Assembly (NCBI RefSeq): GCF_010389155.1
Contig: NC_057768.1
Span: 39,225,633-39,289,632, forward strand
Reading direction: 5' to 3'
From: Erigeron canadensis
Lineage: Eukaryota; Streptophyta; Magnoliopsida; Asterales; Asteraceae
Length of the DNA stretch: 64,000 nt
A program made the position numbers and the translations under genes. Shown here piece by piece: positions 38,101 to 48,936 of this stretch. Positions within the stretch are counted from its first letter, which is position 1. Every line of letters starts with the position of its first letter. A model generated the notes under the pieces. The model saw only the letters and a program-made list of their open reading frames with translations, did no database searches and was not told the origin of the DNA.

Positions 38101-41100
38101 TGGAGAGTAGAGTGTAGTGCAATGAAGGGAAGTGTACCGTCACCAGAAATTGAATAAGAGAAGAAAGATTGTAGCGTAGCTGTATAGTAGAAAAGTAGCG
38201 AAGCATCAATTCTCGTAGAAAAGATAAGAGAAAAGTTTGCTCTCTAAGGGGGTCGCAGAAAGAATTGGGTTCAAGTCCGATAGCCCCTGATGTGAACCAA
38301 GGCGAAGCCTGCCTTGGTAAAATTAAGAAAAACAAAAAAATATGAAATGAATATCGTTACTATTGCTAAAAGTTTTGCAGCGGATAGTTCACTAGATTAT
38401 CTAGACCGCCTCTTCCTAATGATTGTTCCCACCGAATTGCCCGAATTACATCATGATCAAAAATGTGTCATTCTTTCTTTGATCTTTTCCGCGACTCTGG
38501 CTTTCTTGAGAAGGCGATCTTTATTTTGGGTTTACTCCGGCTATAGCTTCGTGCTTTTTGTCTCTATATTGATAATAGCCGGAGGCGTTTGACGCGCGGG
38601 ACCCCTCCCCCCCCCCCACTTAGTCCACCAGGGTGGCCTCTTCCTCTTCACGAGGCACCGCCTCCCCCGGGACCCGAGCCCATGGGAGTCCCCGAATTAG
38701 CACACCCTCTACTCCCGGATGCGGAGAGAGATAGAATCCTTACCCAGGGGGACTTCTCTCTAATCTCTAATGAAAAAAGAAGGGATCCTTCGGACCTTGT
38801 CAACAATTTCGGCGGGGACGACAACCTCCGGCGTATGGTCTTCCACTATCAACGCTCAATTGACAGTGGAGTGCCTCTGTAAAGGCTGCCTTGGTGCAGG
38901 ATCAAATACAGCCCGGCATTATCCACGAGTACCAGGAAATCCGGGACACCCTGCATTATCCGCGGGGACGTCTTATGGGTGTGCGGACATATCAATCATA
39001 CGTCACGCAAATTATGGAACGTGGTACCCGGGAGAGTGTGCCGTATCGGCGTGTTCTAAGGGCAATCCGTAGCCTATAGCTATACTTAGTTAGACATCAC
39101 GATTGATGCTCGGAGTGAAGGTACGGTTTGGGGAAGGGCAACGAGCTTTGGTAATCTTGAGGGTAGTCTTTTTTCTTTTGGTTTCATACGTACGGGAGTT
39201 CTAACATTTGAATTTCTCTTACATTCTACGTTCCCGAAACGGATCTTATCAAATATTTCACATTTTCTATGATCATCTCTATTTCAGGTATTCGGGGAAT
39301 CCTCCTTAATAGACGAAATATTCCTATTATATCGATGCCAATTGAATCAATGTTATTAGCTGTGGATTCGAACTTTTTGGTAATTTCCGTTTCTTCGGAT
39401 GATATGATGGGTCAATCATTTGCTTCATTAGTTCCAACGGTGGCAGCTGTGAAATCTACTATTGGGTTAGCCATTTTCGTTATTACTTTCCAAGTCCGAG
39501 GGACTATTGCTGTAGAATCTATTAATGGCATTCAAGGTTAAACATGACTCCTTGAGAGTTACCAAAATACGAAGTTCTCTTTTCGTTCTCTTCATTCTTT
39601 TTTATTTTTGACTTGGTTGGCAGGGTCAGGGCCTTTCTCGCTGGGCGAGCGCATCCTATTCTAAAGTCCTTTCCTAAACCATCTCCCATTCGGTTGCTGA
39701 AAGATAGAGAGAAGGATTTCTAAATGAGATTGAGTTCCACGAATATGCAAGCTAGAAGGATGCTATTTTCTGTTATTCTATTTATTTGTGCATTAAGTTC
39801 GAAGATCTTTATCTATAATGAATAAATGATAGTAGCTTGTTTTATAGGCTTTATTATATTCAGTCGGAAGAGTTTAGGTAAGAGTTTCAAAGTGACTCTC
39901 GACGGGAGAATCCTGGCTATTCAGGAAGAATTACAGCAATTCCTCAATTCTAACGAAGTAGTTCTTTTGGAATCCAATGAACAACGATTACTTAGGATCA
40001 ACTTGCGAATTTGTGGCACCGTAGTAGAATCATTACCAATGACACACAGTGCGCCTAAGTGCGAAAAGACTATTCAAGCTTTGTTATGCCGAAACCTAAA
40101 TGTTAAGTTAGCAACACTTCCAAATGCCACTTCTTCCTGTCGCATCCGTCTTCAGGACGATCTAGTCACAGATTTTCACTTCTCAATGAGTAAAAGATTT
40201 GTCCCTGGGTCTACATTGAAAGCTTCTATAGTCGAACTCATTCGGGAGGGCTTGGTGGTCTTAAGAATGGTTCGGGTGGGGGCCGAATAAAGAAGACGAA
40301 TAGAATAGAATTCATGTTCATGCTAAAAGAAGAGCGGATCCAATACCAAGACGACTTCTTTCCCAAGAAGTGCAGCAAGTACTTTAGTAATTTGGGGATT
40401 TGGCAATTATTGATGGAATTCCTTCCTTCTTTCGTGAAGTGACAGAATTCTTTATTTATTCAGGAAATTTTTTCATATATGACGGAATTGATATCGCCGT
40501 GAAATCTTTCTTTTTTTTATTGCTTGCTTTCTTCTGACTCCTTACGTATACTTCACTCCTTAGGTTCGGCTGTGAGTTTCAAATCTTGAACCATAATTGA
40601 TCGATAGAAGTGCTTAAGCTGGGGGGTGGAAGCATGAGTTCAGAATTAGCATCGAAGGATGAAAAAAGACCCCCGGTTGAAGTGCCATCAAATCCAAAGG
40701 GCACATGTAACCATGCCATGAAATACAAAGGGCTAGCCAAAAAATGATAAGAAGGGCACGCACGTGAAGCAAGGGGATGGAGGGCAGCCGGCCGGCGATT
40801 GAGGACCGCACATATCAAAGATAAAGAATATGAAAACCGAGACTATTTATAAAAAAACACAATTAAAACACATTGTGTTATATTTAGACCACAATGTATT
40901 TTGTTCAGTTTATAAGTTTTCACATAAATTTTAGTTTTCAAATCAACATTTCACATATACAGATATATATTATTACAGTATATACACAAACACACACACA
41001 ATATATATATATATCAATTACAAAATGGAAAATAATTACTCAATTACGTACACTGTCACTTAAGACAAAAACGCTAACAAGCAAAATTATACAAATCTAG

Positions 41101-41462
41101 ATATACATTTATATATATATAAATATATACACAGAGAGAAAATATATAAAAATACTCACTCGATTACGTTCACCTTCGGAAGTATAGCGACGCAGAATCT
41201 CACTCATATACCTAAGCTTAATTTCACGATGGACATTCAACATATTAGGAGGCAAATAGCGTTCAAGTGAGCTATAAAGCAAAGGAGTAAACTCAATTTG
41301 ATTAAGATCTTCATAACTGTCAGGTCTATGACTATTATTAGGGTTTAATCGAAGCCGGTATAGCGAGTTCGTCGGAACAGTTCGAAATCCGTTAGTTGGC
41401 GCCGGAAGAGGCGATGAAGATGATGTGTCGATTCTCCGATCGGCGGTTCCGTCAGCTGGCAT
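32170..41462 (-). CDS. PKHD-type Fe(II)/2-oxoglutarate dioxygenase, complete, 9 exons
   Basis: Exons in order: 41462-41160, 37160-37113, 36541-36356, 36253-36103, 35998-35912, 34124-34000, 33093-32975, 32415-32325, 32205-32170. They sum to 1146 bases, 381 residues, in one frame, each with GT and AG ends. The start [10 protein letters not shown] is the ATG at 41462; a longer upstream frame is judged leader. The N-terminal part has [19 protein letters not shown]. The catalytic core is a double-stranded beta-helix: [10 protein letters not shown], then [11 protein letters not shown] with the metal pair His261 and Asp263, then [10 protein letters not shown], and [13 protein letters not shown] with the likely distal His321 and 2-oxoglutarate-binding Arg331. 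The C-terminus has a Cys pair (WCGECQR). It resembles Arabidopsis At1g22950 and relatives, whose substrates are not established. Intron 1 is about 4 kb because it contains mitochondrial DNA. Confidence 0.92.
34359..34875. mobile_element. 517-bp hAT-type MITE inside intron 5
   Basis: It begins CAGTGTTGTTAAAGGCGAGC and ends with the mirror-like GCCTTCGCTTTTGACAACTATG. The exact 8-bp repeat GGCAGAAG flanks it at 34351-34358 and 34876-34883, as expected for hAT. Both ends are rich in GGCGC/GCGCC words. It lies between exons 5 and 6 of the dioxygenase gene. Confidence 0.85.
38347..38592 (+). pseudogene. Unidentified mitochondrial-type frame, 81 codons
   Basis: The frame [20 protein letters not shown]... 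has a hydrophobic end ([19 protein letters not shown]), suggesting one membrane segment. It lies in the mitochondrial insert upstream of nad4L. I do not recognise it. It overlaps the start of the next frame at 38589. Confidence 0.45.
38589..39079 (+). pseudogene. Unidentified mitochondrial-type frame, broken by a frameshift
   Basis: The first part (38589-38882) begins in a proline-rich stretch next to a run of 11 C and continues [20 protein letters not shown] and [16 protein letters not shown]. It then stops; one base over, the frame 38883-39079 continues [18 protein letters not shown] and [20 protein letters not shown] to a stop. A single-base loss at about 38880 would explain this. The two parts look like one former protein of about 160 residues. 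Not recognised; no similar nuclear gene is nearby. Confidence 0.45.
39239..39541 (+). pseudogene. nad4L: nad4L copy (NADH dehydrogenase subunit 4L), open frame intact
   Basis: The frame from ACG at 39239 to TAA at 39539 encodes 100 residues, the normal length. It reads [20 protein letters not shown], then [35 protein letters not shown] and ends [13 protein letters not shown]. In plant mitochondria the start of nad4L is commonly an ACG edited to AUG; here the genomic ACG is kept. Several residues (S in SISG and R in GIRG, S in SFAS) are those normally changed by C-to-U editing. So the copy came as DNA, not from edited RNA. It cannot be translated from its own start in the cytosol, and nothing shows that it is expressed. 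A few residues (SINGIQG, AAVKS) also look like later substitutions. Confidence 0.88.
39724..40290 (+). pseudogene. atp4: atp4 (orf25, ATP synthase subunit b) pseudogene
   Basis: Starts ATG 39724 with [14 protein letters not shown] and continues [15 protein letters not shown]. Codon 34 is TAA (39823-39825), where the family has a sense codon. After it the frame continues [20 protein letters not shown] and through [19 protein letters not shown] to [18 protein letters not shown] sequence. The last codons are frameshifted: the frame ends VGAE at 40288-40290, about ten residues short of the usual charged tail (family about 195 residues). In mitochondria the protein is the peripheral-stalk b subunit. 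With a nonsense codon and a frameshift this nuclear copy is dead. Confidence 0.9.
40894..41159. other. AT-rich remainder of intron 1
   Basis: Nuclear-type AT-rich intron sequence between the mitochondrial insert and exon 1. It holds ATATAC-type runs and the exon 1 donor GTGAGT at 41159-41154. Confidence 0.6.
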
Positions 41463-41780
41463 GATGATTGTTTGGTGAAATGAGTGGATATTTCTGTTTA
41501 GGGTTTGGATGTTGAGGAAGGAGACATAGTGTGTGTGAGTGCGCGCGCGTGTGTGTGTTAACGGATGTATGTGTTTGTTTGTTGATGGATTGATGAATCG
41601 GACCGGTTTTGGATTTCCCAAGTGTTCAAGTATTGCCCTCCATGTCTTTCCGTTTATCAACTTTCGGTCCTTGTTCAATTGCCAATTGGTTGAGAACAAA
41701 AACTCAAATCTCTTCTCTTATTCTCTTATTCTCTTACATCTATACTTCTATACTACTTATTAAAGAAAATACTCTCATGT
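41463..41780 (-). promoter_or_regulatory. 5' leader and upstream region of the dioxygenase gene
   Basis: Contains a GT/GC alternating run at about 41530-41560 in the probable 5' leader. No clear TATA box was assigned. Upstream ATGs in the same frame exist but the family start fits 41462. Confidence 0.4.
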
Positions 41781-41789
41781 TGAAAGTTA

Positions 41790-42040
41790 CATGGGGGAAA
41801 ATATCTAAAATGCCCTTCCATATAATATTTTAATATATTACTCTTAAAACAGTTATACTATCTCTTAACATTAATGATTACGTTACATTATCAATCCTTT
41901 ATCTTTTAAAATATTTCCATTAACCCTTTATACCAATAATCTACACCAATCGACGCCTCATTTGTCACCAACCGTCGCACCTGCCACCACATCATCGCCG
42001 CCACGATTACCGCCGTATTGCGCGGGTAACGTGCCGGTAT
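41790..42040. mobile_element. Helitron-like GC-core repeat, copy
   Basis: The core CACCAACCGTCGCACCTGCC and the end CCGCCGTATTGCGCGGGTAA, followed by CCGGT, parallel the family at 21826 and 50838 in the plus orientation. Confidence 0.4.
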
Positions 42041-43260
42041 AAATAAAAGAGAATTGTATTTAGAAGATTTTTGTAAAAAATTTCATATATAGCAAACTCA
42101 CAATCTTTCCTACAATTGATTTTAGAAATTATGACATTATATTTAAAATTATAATTTTAGCAACATTTTTGTTTTTTAAAAAAATTAATCCATCTTAACA
42201 CTATCTTAGTTACTTTATTAATTTTCCATATAATTTTATAATTTACATTTAAGTCTTGATGAAACTTTAATAAATTTAGACATTTTTCTATTTATTTCCA
42301 AGTAAAAAGAATATTTTGAAGTTTAAAATATATAACTACATATTGCTTTTTTACATGTTAGGTATCTTATATAAAAAGAAAGAAAAAAAAATATCATCAA
42401 ATATATTAATGGTTGTTGTTTAAGTACATCAAATATATTTGATACACAAAAGCTTAAAGGTAGCTATATGCATTTTGTTTATCAAAACTAAAAATTATTG
42501 TAGTAAATAATCACATTTCAGAATAGATTCAATCCGTTTCGTCGCAATTTTAACAGTAATGATCATACGTTTTTAAGAAACTTTCATTAATACGCCCGGC
42601 TTGAACCCGGGTTAATTAGCTAGTAAATAAGTAAACAAATATTACACATACACTCACTTCGTTAAAAAACTATCGCATGACACGGATATTAGCCACATAC
42701 ACTAACTAAATATGTATAAATACTTGTTATATTAAGAGTTAAAATAGATTATGTAAATTATATTCATTAAATATATTATAGCCGTAATACTTTTAATTAT
42801 TCGTGGTCTACTTGGACGGCTAGTCCAAGTCTCTTGATGTAATCTTTCGGTGCCTTGCCGAAAGTTTCATTTTCATTAATAAAACTATTGTTCAAAAAAT
42901 AATAATAAAAAAAAATACATAAAATTATTATTGTCGTAATGTTGTAGAACTCATGGATCGGGATCGGATCGGCAAGGTGGAGAGACAGGAGATTTTAAAT
43001 AGTCGGGGAGATATGAGGGAAACATCGGATTGACTAATTTATATATAAAAATAATAATTTATAAAATTATATGTAATATAAAAATATATAAGAAACTTCT
43101 TACTTAACTACTTAAGCATAGTTATAATTGTCATTTCATACTTAAACAGAAATCATAAATGTCACTTCATACTTAAACATAATTGTCTAAAACAATAACA
43201 TAATTCTTCAAAAGCTTGAAAATTAAACATAATATTAGATTATTAGTTGATACTTAATAG
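42041..43260. other. Intergenic, no gene seen
   Basis: Strongly AT-rich sequence; a short hairpin-like phrase CTTTCGGTGCCTTGCCGAAAG is at 42844. No coding signal. Confidence 0.4.
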
Positions 43261-43264
43261 AATC

Positions 43265-44090
43265 ATTATTCATCATCATTTTGGCCATCATCTTTTTGTC
43301 CATATTGTTCAAGGATTTGAACACTATCATCTTCATATTCAACTTCATATTCATCTTCATCTTTATCTTCATCTTCCACTCCTTCATCCTCACTTCATAC
43401 AAAATCATCCTCAAAAAATTATCTCGATACTCTTTCACTTCTTCAAAGTCTTAGAATTTCATTTGTACCCATGGATTGATTAACCACATTCCAAGGTTGT
43501 CCCGGTTCAACCTCATCAACGTGCTCATCAACAATCCCATCAACAATCCACTCTTGAGCCGTACTTGCATTTGCATCAGGTGCTAGAAGTACTTCATGAC
43601 CTTTAGCCTTTATCTTAATGTTTCTCTCCATCAAATTGGCATTGAATTGAACAAAAACAAGATTGTTTAATATAGCTAGCATATTTCTCTTTTTTGTATG
43701 GACCTAAAAATTAGAATTATGCAACAAAAATTTTAAGTGCATTGTACATGTTATATACTTATATAATTATATTACATATCGTACATCTTACTCAAGATTT
43801 AAAGTCACTTACCCCTTCTTTTTTGTATGGATCTAAAAATTAGAATTATGCAACAAGAATTTTAAGTGCATTGTACATGTTATATACTTATATAATTATA
43901 TTACATATCGTACATCTTACTCAAGATTCAAAGTCACTTACCCCTTCAAACGTGCTCCAATTTCTTTCACATCCCAACGAACTAGTGGTTAAAGATAGTA
44001 TCCTTGTAGCAATCTCTCTCAAACAAGGAGCCGAACCACCAAAAGTTGACCACCAATTTGCTAAAAATATAAAACATGCAATTATCGAGA
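43265..44090 (-). pseudogene. hAT transposase remnant (dimerisation domain and acidic tail)
   Basis: Reading the minus strand from about 44090: ANWWSTFGGSAPCLREIATR then LSLTTSSLGCERNWSTFEG is the hAT C-terminal dimerisation motif. After an intron (donor GTAAGT at about 43945) comes LNNLVFVQFNANLME and EVLLAPDANASTAQEWIVDG in the frame 43682-43443, then an acidic tail (EDEGVEDEDKDEDEYE) in a shifted frame near 43390-43310 that ends by 43265. The catalytic DDE portion is missing upstream, so the gene is broken. Confidence 0.75.
43690..43947. repeat. 129-bp tandem duplication in the transposase intron
   Basis: Two units of 129 bases, about 43690-43818 and 43819-43947, share nearly all bases (for example GTATGGACCTAAAAATTAG and GTATGGATCTAAAAATTAG at 43696 and 43825). 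The unit includes the donor site of the transposase intron, so the donor is duplicated. Confidence 0.85.
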
Positions 44091-44109
44091 AGAGAAACGA
44101 ACCATAAGA

Positions 44110-45189
44110 GAATAAAAAAGAAACAAAACAGAATGGGAAAGAACAAGAGACAAATGCATTACTATAATAGGAAAAATTGTTGACTTTGACCCGATCCAAC
44201 CGATATTTGACCGATATTCTGATATTTGACACGACTCAGCGAGTTTTCCAACGTCGATCATCGTTGACCCGAGATATGACCCGATCCTAGCCATCCCGTC
44301 TCCTGGACTGCCCGATCCCGATACGCGATCCGATATCTCGGCCGATATGACCGAGATTTACAGCATTGATTATAGGTATTTCAAGTAGATATAATAAGTA
44401 TTCCAAGTGAAAATTTTTAAAATTAATAAATAATAAAAATATAATTTTGAGTTATCGAAAACTTAGTTGGAAAATATTGGGATAACCAAATGCTTTATAA
44501 TATACAAACATATATTTCGTATTTGCCTACGGGTTACAATTTTGATAATGAAATATAAATAACAAAATTATAATGTATAAATTGTTAAACGATGAAACAA
44601 GCAAGATAAGAAAAATAAATACGAAGAAACCACGCAAGATGATCATGAATCATCACGTATATATTCCAGTAACTTTGTAAAGGAATTGACTAGTTATGAT
44701 ATATGTGTATAAAGTAAAACATGGTCATCAAAATATATCAAGATTTGAAACAGTTACACGTGACATTAGTTGCGATGTCATGTATCCCGTTCATGAAAGA
44801 TGTCATCAACAAGATCTGCAAATTATGTGTATATACAAATTTTTACTTTAATTTTGTCATAACTTCACACAAACGATAATATAGTGTATATATTTTTAAC
44901 TTATCTATAATCACAAAAACATACCAACAACTTTTATTTAAGGGTTTTCGAATCATGCCCGTAATATCGTAACGGTTTTAAAATCATGCCCACAAAACAT
45001 ATTACTTCGTAAACAACATGGACCAATTTTGATTTTACTTTTTTAACGGCGACCATTTTTGCAATTAACATTTTACAATATCTTAATCTTAATCTTAATA
45101 TATACTATAAGACAGTTGAAATAATAACTTATTGACCAATCAAATCGCTTAATTTCATCAAATTGATTATCGCTTATGTCATCATTTAG
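44110..45189. other. Intergenic, no gene seen
   Basis: A GATCC/CGATCCGAT-rich patch at 44180-44350 resembles the GATCGGGATCGGATCGG patch near 42956, on the other side of the hAT remnant. They could be end regions of that element. The rest is AT-rich. Confidence 0.35.
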
Positions 45190-48070
45190 TGTAACATCCT
45201 ATAACTTTAGAACCAATGAAAATATATCTTTATTATAGTTTCGACATTAAATAGTTTCCTAGTATTTTATTTTTGAATACGGGATTAATTTAGTTGGAAC
45301 TTTAGTGGATAACGGTTATTATACCCACTTAATTTAGTTAAAAACATGGCATGTAGAAAGGATTTCCAGCCATCCCTTTTCTTATGACTCATCCTTCACA
45401 CTCATTCCTTCATCTCAATCCATAATCTCATTTTCTTCTTCTATCTAAAAGATTCATTCAAGAATTTATATCATTTAGGTAAATTAATCAAATCTTCTAA
45501 GTGAATAATAATAATAACTTTAGCTTTCAATTGAAGAATTCATTTGGAAATATTGTGAGTGTTTATGTCTGTGGGTCGAGACATTCAAGAAGGAGGAGAA
45601 GAAACTTGTGACTCTTTCATCTTAATTGTTATCCTTCGACGTAAGATTTCCTTAAACCTAGTTTTGATTTCCTTTTGAAGAATTAGGGTTCTTAAGTGGT
45701 TCAAATTGGGGGTTTTGTGTAAATGAGTATTTTTGCTTTGAAACCCTATGTTGTTGGCTAAATTAGAACCAAGGAAGACTGTTTGTAATTTCCCATTTTA
45801 AATTTAATGATTTTGATTAGTGTTTGCAGGACATAATTTTGGACAAATTATGTCCCTGATTTTGTGACAAGTAAAACACCGTTGTGACAGATGATTCACT
45901 TGTTGAGTCCTAACAAGAAAATATAGGTGTACGTGTTAGCTCAAAGTGGCTACTGGAATGAGTCTAAAAGGTGGAGTAGGATTTGAGTTATGAAATTTTG
46001 AAGTCAGTGTGGTCATTCTGAATTTTCAGCAAAAAAATGATTATGTATTAGTTTTTAAAACGAGTGTAATACACTTATACGGGTCAAATCTTGTGTTGGT
46101 TTCTGAAGATAAAATGTAGTTATATGTGTTAGATTGAAGTGTCCATTGGAATGAGGTCAAAATACGGTGTAGAACTCAAGTTATGGTCATTTGAAGTCAG
46201 TAAAGTCAAATTTTTTTTTTTTTTGACAACAACAACAGTGTTGGTTTTTAAAACGACCAGAAGTCACCTTTGAATGATAATTCACATATTGGTCATTAAA
46301 TGTAAAATGTAGGTATACGTGTCATCTAAATTTGGCCACTAGAATCAAGTAAAAAGAGTGAGTAAAACTTGAGTTATGCTTGTTTGAAGTCTGCTTGGTC
46401 AAATATGAAAATGATGATTTTGGTACGAAAGTAAGTTTTGGTTAAATGAAATTGATATAAGAGATACATGTTTGATAAGTCAACCCAAGAATAATATAAG
46501 ATTGTAAATGATGGGTTGAGTGTTGAAATGCAAGTGATTATGGACAGTGGCGGAACTTGACCAATTGTTTCGAGGGGGTCAATTTGTACTGGCAAAAGAT
46601 CAGGAGGGGTCAACTTGTAACATTATTATTTTTTTAAAACCTCTTGTATAAAATTTACAGTTACAACTCAAACTTTTGGAGGGGCACAAACCCCCCCTGC
46701 CCTATGGAAGTTCCGCCTTTGATTATGGATAGATGGTCTAGTATGTGATTGATGATCCTATATGCGTTTGTGATTTGTTGCTAGGTTATAGCATTCATAT
46801 TTTGTGTTCTTGCGGTCATCTTGAATTATGATTTTGGTTGTCGCGGAAGAGGTGAGTATTCTTGCATACATTTATATACGCGTCGTGTCGATTACCATAT
46901 GATGATGAATTTCATGTGTGGTACTTGATTTGGCGTTCTATCCTCGTTCCTTGCAAGGCCGGAGGTCATTTTCTATCTTTAGATAGAACCTGGAAGCAAC
47001 ATCTCTACACTGTCGTGGTAGGGGTAAGTCTGTCTACATCTTAACCTTCCTCATACACCGTCGAGGTATTGGGACCCAAAATCCGTGGAAGACGACATTG
47101 GACGTTACTTTTTTGTACTCGATTTGGCGTTAAAGCCCAATTTGGGGTTGTGTGATTATGAGGCCTAAGAACCTCCGAGGCCTAAGAACCTCTTGAGATA
47201 TGATGTATGAGGCCTAAGAACCTCTTGTGAATGGGGCCTAAGAATCCTGAGATTATTGATATTGATTGTGTTGATATAGCTTATATGGATCCATGTAATG
47301 CGTTAAAGTACAAAGGTGAGCATGTAGATATGGTATGACGGTGCCATATGCTACATGTAATAGTCATTTGTGCGTTGCCCTCCTTCGTGTGTATAAACGT
47401 ATGCAAGATTATTCACTAAGTTTTGCTTACCTTTTAGTTGTTTAGCCTTTTTATAAGTTCAACTGCAAAGTTAATTAATATAAAGATTGAAGTTTGAAGT
47501 TGCTTTATGGATATTGATTGCTTTAGCTAAATGCGGTAAATGGTAATGTTGATAGCACCCGAAGAAAACCCTTTGAACTATTGGCTCATGATACATTGAT
47601 TGTTTTGGTATGATTATTGTTATGTCAAGTATTCAAGGAGTTTTTGGTTATATGTAATAGGTCATTTTGTAAAAGTAATGTATAGATCATGATCAATTGT
47701 ATTTTAAAAACTCATTATCCGTAACAGTTTTTGGATATAGATTTTACAAAAAGGTCATGCAAAAATTTCTAATTTTTGTACGTTGTCTTTTGTAATGAGT
47801 TCTGATAAATGTATTTGATTGAATTCATAAATGTTGTGGTCTAAAGCTTATAATTGAATTTGAAAAGATTGTAAGTTGAGTCAATTGTCAAAACTTGGTT
47901 TTGGATCTGTCAGGTGAACATATGTGGCACATATATTATGTATGCGGCGCATATTTGATAAACATGGGTTTGTGCGGCGTATTTTCAAACGCATTAAAAG
48001 ATTATGATCTTTTTGGCATTGCGATATGCGGCGCATATTTAAGGTATGCGGCGCATATCTTTAGAAAAAA
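45190..48070. mobile_element. Ty3-gypsy (Tekay-like) LTR remnant
   Basis: Begins TGTAACATCC, a common gypsy LTR start. Inside are three diverged repeats of a 170-190-base unit (about 45930-46030, 46110-46210, 46300-46400) with GAACTCAAGTTATGG-like and TTTGAAGTC-like words. At 47160-47250 there are three GAGGCCTAAGAACCTC-type repeats, at 47410 a TTCACTAAGTTTTGCTTACC phrase, and at 47940-48060 several GCGGCGCATAT repeats. All are features of long plant gypsy LTRs. A right end and target duplication were not found. Confidence 0.55.
46938..47114 (+). mobile_element. SINE inside the gypsy LTR, with 17-bp target duplication
   Basis: GTACTTGATTTGGCGTT at 46921-46937 and GTACTCGATTTGGCGTT at 47115-47131 flank 177 bases. 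The 3' half (GTCTACATCTTAACCTTCCT, CACCGTCGAGGTATTGGGAC) matches the SINE in the helicase intron read on its other strand. Confidence 0.82.
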
Positions 48071-48936
48071 AATCCTTATTTTTCTATTAAATGGAGTTGT
48101 GTCGTTTCATTTAAATTAACTACAAATTAAAAATCCTAATAATCATTATCCTAATATATTATTATATCAATATTTATATTAATTTGTAAAAAAATTCTCA
48201 TTAATTTACACTTTTCAATCAATAATTTACACGTTTAGCCCTGAATATGTAATTTATATTTATTTTTACACATCAACTTGAGAGGATTTTTCTCAAGTTT
48301 TTAAAAAAAGTTACAAAAAGTATTTATATTTAATTTTTTTAAAGTTATAATTGTCACCCAAATCAAGAGTCCTAAATGTTATCAAAGAATACGAAAACAA
48401 TCATAATTGTTATCTACTTATCATAATAAAAATGATTAAAAATAAACCTATTCGTGTTATAGACTCAATCACTCAAATTATGATCTAGTATATATACTTG
48501 AATGTTAAGTACAAGATCACAAGTATGTTTATATTGTAATTCTTAATTATCTTTTATAATAGTATCACATTACGAGTACAATTGGTTTCAAAAAAATTTA
48601 TAAAGAGAAATTATCATAGCATGTGCCTTCTGGAATGAGTACAACAAACAATTTTATAAATATGTCCCAGCTATTGACAATGACGAACCTGTGAATATTG
48701 TACTACAATCTGCAAAGTATAATACTTAGAACCATGTATTTTCAAAATTAAATGTTTTTATAAATTAAATGTATGAAGATATAATGTAAATTACTAACAC
48801 TAAAAATCTAGTTTTATTTACTACTCGTATTATTTATACGGATTGACTGCAGTAGCGGGTAAAATTATTGAAATGCACATATCTGTAGTAAAAGACGGTG
48901 CGTGCGGATAACACCACCAAACAACTGTGGCATAGT
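48071..48936. other. Upstream region of the helicase gene
   Basis: AT-rich, without a repeat boundary or frame. Includes the promoter and leader of the gene starting at 48937; no TATA box assigned. Confidence 0.4.

Larger units (their letters stand above)
37600..40820. other. Nuclear mitochondrial DNA insertion (NUMT), about 3 kb
   Basis: Base composition and content change abruptly: sequence typical of plant mitochondria runs from somewhere between 37560 and 38000 to about 40820. It contains a full-length nad4L, a full-length but broken atp4 immediately after it (the common plant mitochondrial order), and upstream a further mitochondrial-style reading frame. It sits inside intron 1 of the dioxygenase gene. 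The left edge is uncertain; the right edge lies where the AT-rich nuclear sequence returns. Confidence 0.85.

Noticed and set aside
38000..38340. A mitochondrial tRNA near GGGTTCAAGTCCGATAGCCC
   Set aside because: Only a T-arm-like phrase is present; the D and anticodon arms are not seen.
41109..41699. A 196-codon minus-strand frame as one protein
   Set aside because: Its middle is dioxygenase exon 1; the upstream part is leader with GT repeats and the downstream part is intron.
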